From: UBA877 sp035506155
Lineage (GTDB): Bacteria > Chloroflexota > Anaerolineae > Anaerolineales > Villigracilaceae
DNA: 31,589 nt
Reading direction: 5' to 3'
NCBI GenBank assembly: GCA_035506155.1
Contig: DATJPX010000141.1
Location: 1 to 31,589, forward strand
Positions 31,573 to 31,589 of the stretch are shown here, piece by piece (within the stretch, counting starts at the first letter, position 1; the number at the start of each line of letters is the position of its first letter). The position numbers were made by a program, and so were the translations under genes. The notes beneath the pieces were generated by a model. That model was not told the DNA's origin, did no database searches, and saw only the letters and a program-made list of their open reading frames with translations.

Positions 31573-31589
31573 ACACATTTTTATCGTCC

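Noticed and set aside
1..31589. tRNA, rRNA, CRISPR array, insertion sequence or phage island
   Set aside because: None seen: no cloverleaf with conserved loops, no regularly spaced repeats, and no transposase or integrase frames.

Overview
The window looks like a chromosomal segment of a GC-rich member of the Chloroflexota, probably Anaerolineae-like. That assignment is an inference from gene content: a VanW/PG_binding_4 protein, an LCP protein, a DUF5667-type membrane partner of an ECF sigma factor, a YvcK with membrane helices, and several exported proteins with Thr/Pro or Gly/Ser/Asp-rich low-complexity regions. No rRNA, tRNA, CRISPR, insertion sequence or phage gene was seen. Coding density is high and no gene-free stretch exceeds about 170 bases.

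Layout. 1-3346 (minus): cell-envelope genes, a VanW-domain protein, a Trm112-like zinc ribbon and an LCP-family protein cut by the window edge. 3381-6608 (minus): a HerA/VirB4-like ATPase followed by an ICMT/NnrU-like membrane methyltransferase. 6757-8273 (minus): an ECF sigma factor overlapping a probable anti-sigma partner. 8360-11441 (minus): a compact redox operon of PepSY-like exported protein, low-complexity membrane-anchored protein, ApbE flavin transferase, di-heme ferric-reductase-like membrane protein and ferredoxin. The ferredoxin is frameshifted. 11555-12640 (minus): a phospholipase-D-like lipoprotein gene broken by an in-frame TAG. 12744-14309 (plus): murJ. 14357-14587: a small helical protein. 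14690-17533 (minus): xseA-xseB-DUF212-GGDEF operon. 17680-18072: a lone receiver domain. 18168-19846 (plus): upp, a DUF457/YdjM-like membrane protein and a DUF5680 protein. 19888-26655 (minus): M50 protease, then reading upstream tpiA, a Ser/Thr kinase, pgk, gap and yvcK, a central-carbon cluster. 26825-31516 (plus): a divergent ROK/ASKHA protein, PIG-L deacetylase, ROK sugar kinase and class-III aminotransferase, with a LacI-type operator palindrome at the promoter.

Three themes stand out. First, a Ser/Thr kinase sits inside a yvcK-gap-pgk-tpiA cluster. In other bacteria YvcK is a known substrate of such kinases, so the cluster may link cell-wall/carbon control and kinase signalling. Second, the PepSY/ApbE/di-heme/ferredoxin operon looks like a small transmembrane electron-transfer module, with a structured RNA leader whose alternative pairings flank the ribosome-binding site. 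Third, at least four transcription units (vanW-like, murJ, xseA, yvcK) have a -10 box 7-8 bases before the start codon, the layout of leaderless mRNA, while other genes have good Shine-Dalgarno sites. Two genes are disrupted by single-base events (ferredoxin, PLD lipoprotein). Both may be real lesions or errors in the assembly.
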